From Brevibacillus fulvus (GTDB taxonomy: Bacteria > Bacillota > Bacilli > Brevibacillales > Brevibacillaceae), in the NCBI RefSeq assembly GCF_016908525.1, contig NZ_JAFBEB010000003.1, forward strand, positions 1 to 64,000: DNA of 64,000 nt, read 5' to 3'. The notes beneath the pieces were generated by a model. That model did no database searches, was not told where the DNA came from, and saw only the letters and a program-made list of their open reading frames with translations. A program made the translations under genes and the position numbers. Of the stretch, positions 50,368-58,452 are shown one piece after another (position 1 is the first letter of the stretch; each line of letters starts with the position of its first letter).

Positions 50368-50373
50368 ACAGGA

Positions 50374-50961
50374 TTACCTGTTATGTAAGAAGGGTATGCT
50401 CTGTGGGGAAAGCATTCCCGCCAAATAATTCGAGGTTACATACGCAAGCAACCGCCTCGGTTCGGTCATATTGATGCGCGTGAGCACCAGCAGGGAGGAA
50501 ACCGTTCCGTGGATGACGCACATCAATCCCTGCACAGCCTGTTCCAAAGGAACTTCATCGCTGACGTATCCCGCTTTTGCGGCTTGCCGGTACGCTTTGC
50601 GAAAGATACCGCGGACCCGGACCGCCGATTCGACCGGAAAATGCTGCGGCTCATGAACGGGTCTGATCATCATGGCGATCTGATAACACTCGGGTTGTTC
50701 GATCCCAAACTCCCCGAATGCGAGCAGCAGCCGGTGCAAGCGGACAACCGGATGTTCGTTTTCCTGAAAAACACGCTCCAACCGCTCGGCCAACAATGAG
50801 AAACAAGCTTCCATCAAATGCTGGAACAGATGGTACTTATCTTTGAATCCGCTGGTGAAATATGCAGACTCGAGTCCGCATTTTTCGGCCAAGTTGGTCA
50901 AATCGACCTGTTCATACCCGCACTCGATAAAGGCCGCGATCGCTGTTTTTTCCCAAGTCAT
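50374..50961 (-). CDS. TetR-family transcriptional regulator (A)
   Basis: About 195 residues. N-terminal helix-turn-helix region DLTNLAEKCGLESAYFTSGF, then a helical ligand domain. I choose the ATG at 50961, 8 nt after GGAAGGGA; the TTG at 50994 lacks a site. The ligand and targets are unknown. It is convergent with the TagO-like gene and downstream of the LuxR-type gene on the same strand. Confidence 0.8.
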   Translation of the reverse strand: MTWEKTAIAAFIECGYEQVDLTNLAEKCGLESAYFTSGFKDKYHLFQHLMEACFSLLAERLERVFQENEHPVVRLHRLLLAFGEFGIEQPECYQIAMMIRPVHEPQHFPVESAVRVRGIFRKAYRQAAKAGYVSDEVPLEQAVQGLMCVIHGTVSSLLVLTRINMTEPRRLLAYVTSNYLAGMLSPQSIPFLHNR

Positions 50962-50980
50962 TAACGGGCTCCCTTCCGTT

Positions 50981-51616
50981 TTATATGTTGACAATCCTGT
51001 TTTGGATCACATAATGGACGACTTTTAGCCGCTCATTCAAGCCGATTTTGGCGTAAATATTGGAAATATGATTTTGGATCGTGTAGACGCTGATATGCAG
51101 ATGTTCGGCGATTTCCGTATTGTTATAGCCATTGACCATCAGCGATAAAATTTCCAGTTCCCGCTGTGTAAAGTGAATCGACTGGTGCCGATTTCGCTTC
51201 GACATTCTTCCCAGCACCCGCGAGGCAACTTCGGGGGCGATCCATTCTTTATTGCGATTGACGGTATTCAAGGCATCAAGCAGTTGCTCCTCGGTGCAGG
51301 AGCTGGAAATATACCCCTTTACGCCATAGTGAAACAGCGTCTCGATTTTTTCGCATTGTTCCAGATCACCAATCAAGAGAATGGGCAAGGGAAGAGGGGA
51401 TTCGGAAAATTGTTCCAGCACATCGATACCGAACAAGTCGATTAATCCGGTGTCCAGCATGACGATATCGGGCTTGAGACTGTCCATGCGCTCGCTGACT
51501 TGGTCATCAAATTTGAGATCGGCCACAAGTGAATAGGATTGCAGTTTGCTGATAAATAACTTGATCCCCTGACACCAAATATAGTTTTTAGAAGAAATAA
51601 GCATCACTTTACTCAT
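50981..51616 (-). CDS. NarL/LuxR-type response regulator with atypical receiver
   Basis: About 211 residues. The C-terminus is a clear LuxR helix-turn-helix (FTQRELEILSLMVNGYNNTEI and HLHISVYTIQNHISNIYAKI). The N-terminal receiver-like domain has the phospho-acceptor-like Asp in IVMLDTGL, but the acidic pair expected at the start of the fold is replaced by MLISSKN, so normal Mg-dependent phosphorylation is doubtful. No kinase gene is near. The ATG at 51616 follows GAGAGGGA; the longer frame from 51643 is possible. Confidence 0.82.
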   Translation of the reverse strand: MSKVMLISSKNYIWCQGIKLFISKLQSYSLVADLKFDDQVSERMDSLKPDIVMLDTGLIDLFGIDVLEQFSESPLPLPILLIGDLEQCEKIETLFHYGVKGYISSSCTEEQLLDALNTVNRNKEWIAPEVASRVLGRMSKRNRHQSIHFTQRELEILSLMVNGYNNTEIAEHLHISVYTIQNHISNIYAKIGLNERLKVVHYVIQNRIVNI

Positions 51617-51643
51617 ATTGTTTTTATCCCTCTCGCACTCCAT

Positions 51644-51963
51644 TTTTTTAATTCCCCTCTGTCAGTTTCACAAATGTAATCAAGAAAATCGGAAAAAGAA
51701 TGAAAGATTTTTGCCATAGGCAACAAATGTAACCGCAAGATGACCTGGCCGGGCTGGTACCGATGCAGTGCGAAGGACTTCGGATTCAATCAAATGCATT
51801 TGCCTGAAATACGTTTCAATCACCTCCTCGCCCTCCATATTCTTTTTTTGTATATTATGGAAAATCCTTCATTTTATTTTGTTTTGATTTGCTTACTGTC
51901 AGGGCAATTGCTGTCGGGATCAGGTGTGCGAGTAGAATAACGGTTGATGGGAAACGGAGACGC
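51644..51963. other. Intergenic region upstream of the LuxR-type gene
   Basis: It holds the possible 47-residue minus-strand gene at 51680-51823 and AT-rich sequence (51835-51895) that probably contains its promoter (minus-strand TAATATA and TAAAAT near 51853-51875). No other gene is supported; a plus-strand frame at 51740 has no ribosome site. Confidence 0.4.
51680..51823 (-). CDS. Possible small protein of 47 residues, unknown function
   Basis: A GTG at 51823 is preceded by a very strong purine-rich ribosome site (GGAGGGCGAGGAG, minus strand). The frame gives VIETYFRQMHLIESEVLRTA and continues with SVPARPGHLAVTFVAYGKN to a Phe-rich end. It is followed after 63 nt by the LuxR-type gene on the same strand, so it could be a leader or signal peptide in that operon. 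I know no family for it. Confidence 0.42.
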   Translation of the reverse strand: MIETYFRQMHLIESEVLRTASVPARPGHLAVTFVAYGKNLSFFFRFS

Positions 51964-52545
51964 TTATTTGATCAGCTTGGGAGAGAGAAGCCCATACAGG
52001 AGCAAGCGTTGCATTTTTTTCAGCGAATCGGCCAAGGTGAGTTTGTCATAGCGCAGCCAAGCGGTGGAACTGCATTCTTGCAGGGCAAGAAAGTACAGCC
52101 GGACAATGAGCCGCGGAGGATAGGGACGAAAGACTCCTTCCCTGATCCCTTGAGCGAATAACCTTTCGTACGCGCCGATTCGTTTTTTTCGTTCAACATT
52201 CACCTTTTCCCAAAGTTCGGGAAAATGCTGCTGAAATTCAAGCGTCTGTTCCAGCGATATTTGCTCGAGATTTTTTGACACCACGGTGGTGATCCGATTC
52301 CATTTGCTCAACGTGTCCAATTGGGAATCGGCCAACAGTGGAGAAATTTGCTTGTCAATGTTTTCGAAAAATTTCATCACGCAATCCTCCACCAGTGCTT
52401 CGCGATCGGGATACAACTGACTGAGCGCTTCTGGCTCCAGGTTCAGTTGCCGACAGACTTCTGTCATTTCGACTCGTGCAAAGCCGCGCTGCATGGCGAG
52501 TTCATAAAAGGCAGTGATAATTTGCTCTTTGAATTCATTTGTCAT
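51964..52545 (-). CDS. TetR-family transcriptional regulator (B)
   Basis: About 193 residues. Helix-turn-helix segment VEMTEVCRQLNLEPEALSQLY, then a helical domain with FPELWEKVNVERKKRIGAYERL. It clearly shares ancestry with TetR protein C, transcribed divergently next door, where the same segment reads FPALWKKINDERKKRIQGY. The ATG at 52545 aligns with the start of C; a longer frame begins at 52596. Confidence 0.8.
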   Translation of the reverse strand: MTNEFKEQIITAFYELAMQRGFARVEMTEVCRQLNLEPEALSQLYPDREALVEDCVMKFFENIDKQISPLLADSQLDTLSKWNRITTVVSKNLEQISLEQTLEFQQHFPELWEKVNVERKKRIGAYERLFAQGIREGVFRPYPPRLIVRLYFLALQECSSTAWLRYDKLTLADSLKKMQRLLLYGLLSPKLIK

Positions 52546-52630
52546 GTCCTTCAGCCGGTTCCTTTCGTTATAAATTTTGGGTACGGTTTGCTCCATACAA
52601 AATCAAGGCAAAAGTTGATGGAAAAAGCTG

Positions 52631-52708
52631 TTGACACATATTGGGGAAATCTTTAAGATAAGGTTGGAACTAAGGAAACTATAATATTTTTTTCGGTTTC
52701 CATCAAGA
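52631..52708 (+). promoter_or_regulatory. Promoter and inverted repeat before TetR gene C
   Basis: TTGACA 52631-52636, 17-bp spacer, TAAGAT 52654-52659. Downstream an inverted repeat GGAAAC / GTTTCC with 16 bp between the arms (about 52674-52701) may be a TetR operator. The region is shared with the divergent TetR gene B. Confidence 0.55.
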
Positions 52709-52729
52709 GGCAATTTGGGAGAGATCAAC

Positions 52730-53308
52730 ATGACTGAAGCAAACCAGCTTAAGGACACCATCATGCAGGTTTATTTTGACTTGGGAATGAACCACGGCTT
52801 TGATTCCGTCTCGATGGATCAGATTGCCAAAGAGATGAGCATCAGCAAAAAAACAATTTATCAGTATTACCGGAATAAGGAGGCGATTTTGGAAGCTTGC
52901 ATTGACTTCAAGTTCAAGGAAATCGACGACAAGATCGAACCGATTTTTCGCGACGACCGTCTGGATGTTTTGCAAAAGCTGGACAAATTGACATCCAATG
53001 TTGCGGAAAGCTTGAAAGTGATTTCCAATATGCAGACGTCCAGTCTGCAAAGGTCATTTCCCGCATTGTGGAAAAAGATAAACGACGAACGCAAAAAGCG
53101 AATCCAAGGGTATGCAAACCTGCTCAGGGAAGGAATCGAACGGGGAGTGATCAAGCCGATTGATCCGGCGGTCGTGATTGAACTGTACAATGCATCCTTG
53201 CTGACGGCTACTTCCGCGTCATTTTTATACCAATACGATCTCACCTGGTCACAGGCGGTGGAAGTCGTGAAGCAAATCATCTTTGACGGAATTAAATTGC
53301 ACAAATGA
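52730..53308 (+). CDS. TetR-family transcriptional regulator (C)
   Basis: A 192-residue repressor with a good helix-turn-helix (VSMDQIAKEMSISKKTIYQY, residues about 24-43) and a TetR_C-like helical ligand domain. GGGAGAG stands about 8 nt before the ATG at 52730. It is followed after 36 nt by the flavin monooxygenase gene and then the MFS gene, so it is probably the local repressor of that operon. Confidence 0.88.
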   Translation: MTEANQLKDTIMQVYFDLGMNHGFDSVSMDQIAKEMSISKKTIYQYYRNKEAILEACIDFKFKEIDDKIEPIFRDDRLDVLQKLDKLTSNVAESLKVISNMQTSSLQRSFPALWKKINDERKKRIQGYANLLREGIERGVIKPIDPAVVIELYNASLLTATSASFLYQYDLTWSQAVEVVKQIIFDGIKLHK

Positions 53309-53344
53309 ACCAGGAACAAGTGAGTGTGTAAGGAGGACTGTCAA

Positions 53345-54586
53345 TTGGAGAAAAAAACAACGGATGTCTTGATTATTGGCGGGGCGGTTTCCGGTTCCGC
53401 GATGGCCTGCGCTCTGGCCAGATTCAACATCGATGTCACGCTTGTCGATCGCCGCAAAGAACCTAACGGATTGAACCGCGGGGACGGTTTGCAGCCGCGA
53501 ACTCAGGAAATCATGGAAAGCTGGGGAGTGCTCGAACATTTTCACCAGTATCCTTTTGTCAAATCTTACGGGCTGGATATTCGCCGCACCAATGGCACCC
53601 GTGTCCTTCTGATTGATATGAAACAGTTGAAAGACCTGAAATACAACTATATTTTCAGTATGCCGCACCGTTATATTGAAGAACATTTTTTGGAGTGGGC
53701 TGACCAACACAACCACATCCACATGTGGAGAGGCTATACAGCCAAAGAACTGGTGTATGGCCAAAGCGGAAAAGTGGAAGGCGCCATTTTGCAGGATCGT
53801 TCCGGCGATCAGGTGGAAATCAGGGCAAAAGTCGTCGTCGGTGCGGATGGCGGTCAATCGTTTGTCCGGAAATCTTTGAACATTCCCACAACGCAGGAGG
53901 TATACGATCACCAGCTGATTGTGGCCCACTTGCCGCTGCCATCCTGGTACGGTGAGTTACGCAACCATGTCTATTTGCACAAAGACGGGGCGATCGTGCT
54001 GCTGCCGCTTCCCGACCAGAAAATGCGCATGGCCGTCGTGTTGGAGCCCGGCCAAATCAGCACCTGGACAAAATATACCGACGAAGAATTAATGGCGAAA
54101 GTATCGGAACGCTTGCCGCTCCTCAAAGGTTTGGAAGTATACCGCGAGCATGAGCACGCCTACAAGATGACCCGAATGCACGCGATCTCCTACAGCAAAA
54201 ACGGAGCGGTGCTTGTGGGGGATGCCGCTCATCTGACGCACGCTTCCTCCGGACAGGGCATGAATATGGCTATTCAGGACGCTGATGTGCTAAGCCTCCT
54301 GCTCAAGGAAGCGTTGGAGGGAAACATGGATCTGGACCATGCCTTGTTATTGTATGAACATATCCGCCGGCCAATTAATGAAGAGATTATGGGCAGAGCG
54401 CATTTTATGTCGTCAATGGTATACAATAAAACCCCGTTGGAATACAACTCCAAGATTTTGCGCTTCTCCGCTTTGAAACTGGTTCCCGGACTGCTCAACA
54501 AAATGGGTACGGAAATGGCGCGGGGCATCTCGGGCATGAAGCAGGTTCCCATTATTGAAAAACAGCTCTCTACCGCTCTTGGTTAG
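53345..54586 (+). CDS. FAD-dependent monooxygenase (PHBH-fold, group A)
   Basis: About 413 residues. It shows the FAD motif VLIIGGAVSGSAMACALARF at the N-terminus, the DG motif VVGADGGQSFVRK near residue 165 and the GD motif LVGDAAHLTHASSGQGMN near 288. Such enzymes hydroxylate aromatic or polyketide substrates with NAD(P)H and O2. The start is TTG, 8 nt after AAGGAGG. It lies between TetR gene C and an exporter, and 1.7 kb before the ketosynthase cluster, so a tailoring role is possible. The substrate is unknown. Confidence 0.87.
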   Translation: MEKKTTDVLIIGGAVSGSAMACALARFNIDVTLVDRRKEPNGLNRGDGLQPRTQEIMESWGVLEHFHQYPFVKSYGLDIRRTNGTRVLLIDMKQLKDLKYNYIFSMPHRYIEEHFLEWADQHNHIHMWRGYTAKELVYGQSGKVEGAILQDRSGDQVEIRAKVVVGADGGQSFVRKSLNIPTTQEVYDHQLIVAHLPLPSWYGELRNHVYLHKDGAIVLLPLPDQKMRMAVVLEPGQISTWTKYTDEELMAKVSERLPLLKGLEVYREHEHAYKMTRMHAISYSKNGAVLVGDAAHLTHASSGQGMNMAIQDADVLSLLLKEALEGNMDLDHALLLYEHIRRPINEEIMGRAHFMSSMVYNKTPLEYNSKILRFSALKLVPGLLNKMGTEMARGISGMKQVPIIEKQLSTALG

Positions 54587-54646
54587 GCCCAAGCCACTTT
54601 TTTTGCAGCATGAACGCCGTTTGCGGTTGCAGAAGTGAGGGATGAC

Positions 54647-56008
54647 ATGACGGAAATTCACAAATTGCCGATTATTTTGCTGGTCTGTGGCACCGTTTTT
54701 TTGGGCGTGCTCGGCGGGGCGATGGCGATTCCGGTACTTCCCGCCATCGCTGATACTTATGGACTGCTGCCGTCGGAAGCCAGTTGGATGTTTATCGCGG
54801 TTGAATTGTTTATGGTGATTGGCGCCGTGCTTTATGCGAAACTGGCCAACATTTTTCCGATTCGCAACCTGTTTCTGTTTGGCATGCTCTGTTTTGGCGC
54901 AGGCTCCATCTTTGCCGGGTTGACCAGTCACTATTGGCTGCTGGTAGTGGCCCGGATGCTGCAAGGACTTGGCGCTTCAGCCGCTCCGCCTCTGGCAATG
55001 ATTCTGGTGACCCGCCATTTTCCGGAACAGGATCGGGGGAAAATCATGGCTTTGATTGGCCCGGTGATTGGCATTGCCTCGCAATTGGGCCCGTTTGTCG
55101 GCGGACTGATCGCGCAGCAATTCGGTTGGAAAACGGTTTTTTGGATTACGGTCTTGATTCTGCTTCTGACACCGCTGTGCATCTATCTGCCCAAGGAACA
55201 GAAACAGGTAAAAGAACCGTTTGACTTTCGGGGAGCAAGTCTGTTTTTGGCAGCCATTGTCACCTTCATCCTCGGCGTCAACCTGTACATTTACCTGCTG
55301 GCGGCCGCCCTGCTTTTGTCCGCTTTGTTCTGGCTGCACAGCCGCCGTTGCCGCACGCCATTTTTACAGTTGGAGTTGCTGGCCAATTTGCGCTTTCTCT
55401 CCCTATCGCTCGGCGGCGCGCTGACCATCTTTACGCTCAATGCGACGATGCTCGCTGCCCCGCTGTTCCTGGCAAAGATCAATCATCTCGATTCCGGAAT
55501 GATTGGCTTGATCTTATTGCCTGGAGCGCTTCTCTCGCTAATCGGTGCCGCCGTTGTCGGAAAATTGACCGAGAAGCTGGGCTACTACCGGATTGCCATT
55601 TACGCTACATGCTTGTTGATGATTGGTTACAGCTTGCTGTCCACGCTGCTGGGCACCTCTCCGCTGGCGATCGCTCTCTGTTTGATCGTGGTCTATTTGG
55701 GCTTTACCAATGCGCAAGGGATGTTTCCCAATCTGATTCCGCGGACCGTTTCTGCAGAGCAGTTGAATACCGGCCTGGGCATCTACAATCTGATTTTTTT
55801 CTTCGGCGCCACGGCGGGTCCGACGTTTATGGGAAGTTTTTTGGAGCTGGAGACGGAAGTGACGTGGAATGTTTTCAACAAAACCTCTCCCGCTGTTTAT
55901 AGCAACAGCTTTGTTATCATGGCGCTGATGTCCTGTCTGATCCTCGTTCTGTTGTGGCTGCAGCGCCAGTCGGAGAAGACAGCGGAACACCCGGAACATG
56001 TGACGTAA
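54647..56008 (+). CDS. MFS transporter, DHA2-like drug/metabolite exporter
   Basis: About 453 residues with about 14 hydrophobic helices, the layout of the DHA2 exporter group. It shows the motif-C-like region ALIGPVIGIASQLGPFVGGL near residues 135-155 and RMLQGLGASAAPPLAMI. The ATG at 54647 is preceded by GAGGGA. It follows the monooxygenase gene after 60 nt and is followed by a terminator. A role in export of the product of the nearby biosynthetic genes is a guess. Confidence 0.87.
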   Translation: MTEIHKLPIILLVCGTVFLGVLGGAMAIPVLPAIADTYGLLPSEASWMFIAVELFMVIGAVLYAKLANIFPIRNLFLFGMLCFGAGSIFAGLTSHYWLLVVARMLQGLGASAAPPLAMILVTRHFPEQDRGKIMALIGPVIGIASQLGPFVGGLIAQQFGWKTVFWITVLILLLTPLCIYLPKEQKQVKEPFDFRGASLFLAAIVTFILGVNLYIYLLAAALLLSALFWLHSRRCRTPFLQLELLANLRFLSLSLGGALTIFTLNATMLAAPLFLAKINHLDSGMIGLILLPGALLSLIGAAVVGKLTEKLGYYRIAIYATCLLMIGYSLLSTLLGTSPLAIALCLIVVYLGFTNAQGMFPNLIPRTVSAEQLNTGLGIYNLIFFFGATAGPTFMGSFLELETEVTWNVFNKTSPAVYSNSFVIMALMSCLILVLLWLQRQSEKTAEHPEHVT

Positions 56009-56011
56009 CCG

Positions 56012-56042
56012 AAAACCCTGCCGAACCGGCCAGGGTTTTTTT
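56012..56042 (+). terminator. Terminator after the MFS gene
   Basis: AACCCTGCCG / CGGCCAGGGTT stem with one bulge, followed by T7. Confidence 0.88.
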
Positions 56043-56097
56043 GTTGTGCTTCATCCGTCCGCCGATGCCGGGATCGTGTTTGATTGGTGTTCGCGCG

Positions 56098-56125
56098 TTG
56101 GCAAGTAGTAAAGATTTACTATAAA
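56098..56125 (+). promoter_or_regulatory. Promoter of the ketosynthase cluster with a palindrome in the spacer
   Basis: TTGGCA 56098-56103, 16-bp spacer, TATAAA 56120-56125. The palindrome TAGTAAA-GA-TTTACTA (56106-56121) fills the spacer, so a bound repressor would block RNA polymerase. Half sites TAGTA/TACTA recall FapR operators, but the spacing is one base longer, so I leave the binder open. Confidence 0.62.
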
Positions 56126-56148
56126 AAGCAGGAGAGTCCACTAGACGG

Positions 56149-56218
56149 GTTTAGTTGTATTCGGCCAAAGAAATTAGAGGGGATTATTCATAGTGTGAAC
56201 AAAGTTTTCCAACTAAAC
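56149..56218. repeat. Distant 9-bp inverted repeat in the cluster leader
   Basis: GTTTAGTTG (56149-56157) and CAACTAAAC (56210-56218) are perfect inverted arms 52 bp apart, downstream of the promoter. They could be two half sites or the base of an RNA stem. Confidence 0.5.
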
Positions 56219-56259
56219 TATTTTCTAGGATGAATTAATCAATGCAAGGAGGTGAGTCT

Positions 56260-57213
56260 GTGAAGCGAAAACTCGTCTTTCTTTTCCCGGGCCAAGGATC
56301 ACAACGGGTGCAGATGGGCTTGGACTTGTATCAGCAAAATGCAGCGTTGCGAGAACGTTTTTTTGAATGTGCCAACGAAACGCTGAATTTCTCCTTGACC
56401 GAGCGGATGTTTTTCGGAACGGAGGAAGAACTGCGCGATACGAGTATTGCCCAACCGGCTATTTACGTTGTTTCGATGGCATTGCTTTCTTTGCTGACGG
56501 ATGCCGGAATCAAGTGTGGGTTGGTGGCCGGACACAGCCTGGGTGAGTTTACAGCTGTGGCAGCGGCAGGCGGCTACTCGTTTGAAGAGGGGCTGCGGAT
56601 CGTTGCCAAGCGGGGTCAATTGATGCAAGAAGCGCAAAGTCGACGGCCGGGCGTGATGGCCGCAATTGTCGGGCTTTCTGCTGAACAGGTAGAAGAAATT
56701 TGTGAACAGGCTCGCTCCTCCGGGCTGGTCGTTCCGGCGAATTATAACAGTCCCCAGCAGTTGGTCATCTCCGGTGATGAACCGGCTGTTGAAGCGGCGA
56801 TGGAGCTGGCGAGAAAACGGCGCGCCCAGAAAGCGGTTCGTCTGTCGGTTGGAGCCGCTTTTCACAGCCCGCTCATGCGCGGCATTATGGAGCCTCTCCG
56901 TCAGTGCATCGCGAATGCAGCAATCGCCGATCTCTCTGTTCCGCTCATCTCCAATGCCGATGCCAAGATCATTCAGACAACAGCGGACGTTCAGCGTGAA
57001 CTTGTCCAACAGACCGTTTCTGCGGTCCGCTGGACGGAAATGATGGCAAAGATCGGCTGGGAGCATACCCACTTTGTAGAAATCGGTCCGGGCAGAGTGC
57101 TATCGGGACTCGTCCGCAGTATCTACCCCGAAGCGGAAATCTCCCAGATCGACTCCCTGAAAAAACTCGAGAAGTTTATTGAAAAGTTTCAGCAAACATC
57201 GATTGCTCAATAA
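56260..57213 (+). CDS. fabD: Malonyl-CoA:ACP transacylase
   Basis: About 317 residues, loads malonyl units on the acyl carrier protein. It shows FPGQGSQ at the N-terminus, the nucleophile Ser93 in GHSLGEF, and the His of AAFHSPLM near residue 204. The start is GTG at 56260 after AAGGAGGTGA. First gene of the cluster, followed after 12 nt by a ketoreductase gene. It may be the only FabD of the cell or a copy specific to this pathway. Confidence 0.93.
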   Translation: MKRKLVFLFPGQGSQRVQMGLDLYQQNAALRERFFECANETLNFSLTERMFFGTEEELRDTSIAQPAIYVVSMALLSLLTDAGIKCGLVAGHSLGEFTAVAAAGGYSFEEGLRIVAKRGQLMQEAQSRRPGVMAAIVGLSAEQVEEICEQARSSGLVVPANYNSPQQLVISGDEPAVEAAMELARKRRAQKAVRLSVGAAFHSPLMRGIMEPLRQCIANAAIADLSVPLISNADAKIIQTTADVQRELVQQTVSAVRWTEMMAKIGWEHTHFVEIGPGRVLSGLVRSIYPEAEISQIDSLKKLEKFIEKFQQTSIAQ

Positions 57214-57225
57214 AAAGGAAGGAAG

Positions 57226-57999
57226 ATGAAGTTGCGATTACAAGAGAAGGTCGTACTGGTTACAGGTGGCTCTCGCGGGATTGGACGCGCGATTGCTCTC
57301 AAGGCTGCTGCCGAAGGTGCCCGCGTGGTGGTCAATTACAACAGCGGAGCGGAAAAGGCGCAGGAAGTAGTCGCGCATATTGCTGCCGAGCAAGGAGGAG
57401 AGGCGCTGGCGGTTCAGGCGGATGTCAGCAACAGGGAACAGGTCGATCGGATGGTTGAGCAAGTGCTGTCCCGATACGGAACGATTGATGTCCTGGTAAA
57501 CAACGCGGGAATCACCCACGATCGGCTGGTCTTTGACATGGAGTATGAGGATTTGCTGAAAGTGTTTCATGTGAACTTCGGCGGTGCCTTTCATGCGACC
57601 AAAGCGGTTTTGGAAGTGATGATGGGCCAGCGCCAAGGCGCGATTGTCAATATCTCTTCCGTGATGGGGGAAGGAGGCTGGGTCGGTCAGGCCAATTATG
57701 CCGTTTCCAAGGCGGCGATCAATGCGTTTACGCGGACGGCGGCGATGGAACTGGCTCGGTTTCAAATCCGTGTCAATGCCGTTCTGCCCGGATTTTGTTC
57801 AACTGACATGGTCAGCCAACAGATGAAAGAGGCAAAGCGGATTACCAATCAAATTGCGCAAAAACGCGCCGGCGATCCGGAAGAAGTGGCCAATGCCGCG
57901 ATTTTTCTCGCTTCTGATGAAGCTTCGTATATTACTGGCACAAGTCTGATCGTCGACGGCGGTCTGTTTAACTTGGTAGGAGTCGGAAAACCGCTGTAA
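57226..57999 (+). CDS. 3-ketoacyl-ACP reductase (FabG-like SDR)
   Basis: A 257-residue short-chain dehydrogenase reducing the 3-keto group with NADPH. Cofactor motif VTGGSRGIGRAIA, catalytic Ser145, Tyr158 and Lys162 (NYAVSK), and the usual YITGTSLIVDGG C-terminus. GGAAGG precedes the ATG. It carries a short extra C-terminal tail (LFNLVGVGKPL). It provides the reductive step for the cluster; no enoyl reductase is seen. Confidence 0.92.
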   Translation: MKLRLQEKVVLVTGGSRGIGRAIALKAAAEGARVVVNYNSGAEKAQEVVAHIAAEQGGEALAVQADVSNREQVDRMVEQVLSRYGTIDVLVNNAGITHDRLVFDMEYEDLLKVFHVNFGGAFHATKAVLEVMMGQRQGAIVNISSVMGEGGWVGQANYAVSKAAINAFTRTAAMELARFQIRVNAVLPGFCSTDMVSQQMKEAKRITNQIAQKRAGDPEEVANAAIFLASDEASYITGTSLIVDGGLFNLVGVGKPL

Positions 58000-58043
58000 G
58001 GCAGAGACGAAACAAACCATAAACCAAATAGGAGGGGTTCGAA

Positions 58044-58445
58044 ATGACACAAGAACAAGTGTATGAGTTGATTAAAGGAGCATTGGTGGAGGCGATCGGG
58101 GTCGACGAAGAAGAGATTGGTCCGGAGAAAACGCTGCTGGGTGATTTGGGCGCAGAGTCTTTGGATTTGCTTGACGTGCTGTTCCGGATCAGCCGCAAAA
58201 CAGGCGTAAAAGTAACGATGGATGACATCACCGCGATGATTCAGGGAGAGGTTCCCGATGAAGATTTTGAAACTGCGGACGGTTTGCTGTCCGATAAAGG
58301 GCTGGAACAGTTGAAAAGAAGCTTGCCGCAAATTGATGTGGAGAGCTTGCGCGGCAAATTTGAAGCAGACCGTGTCTTGACACTGTTTACGGTCGACAAT
58401 TTGACCAATCTCGTGGTCCAAAGCATTTCGGTTAAAGCGTCCTAA
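58044..58445 (+). CDS. Acyl carrier protein with a long C-terminal extension
   Basis: A 133-residue carrier protein. The first 75 residues are a normal ACP with the phosphopantetheine Ser39 in GAESLDLLD. About 55 further residues (LLSDKGLEQLKRSLPQIDVE and onward to VVQSISVKAS) are not found in housekeeping ACPs of about 77 residues. Similar extended carriers occur in specialised type II systems, as far as I recall. GGAGGGG precedes the ATG. Followed by its own phosphopantetheinyl transferase gene. Confidence 0.88.
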   Translation: MTQEQVYELIKGALVEAIGVDEEEIGPEKTLLGDLGAESLDLLDVLFRISRKTGVKVTMDDITAMIQGEVPDEDFETADGLLSDKGLEQLKRSLPQIDVESLRGKFEADRVLTLFTVDNLTNLVVQSISVKAS

Positions 58446-58452
58446 AACGGTT

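Noticed and set aside
51740-51940. Plus-strand 66-codon frame with hydrophobic end
   Set aside because: No ribosome site before its ATG, and it overlaps the better supported minus-strand small frame.
56106-56121. FapR operator before fabD
   Set aside because: The half sites TAGTA/TACTA match, but the spacer is 6 instead of 5 bases and the CCT core is missing, so I only call it a palindrome.
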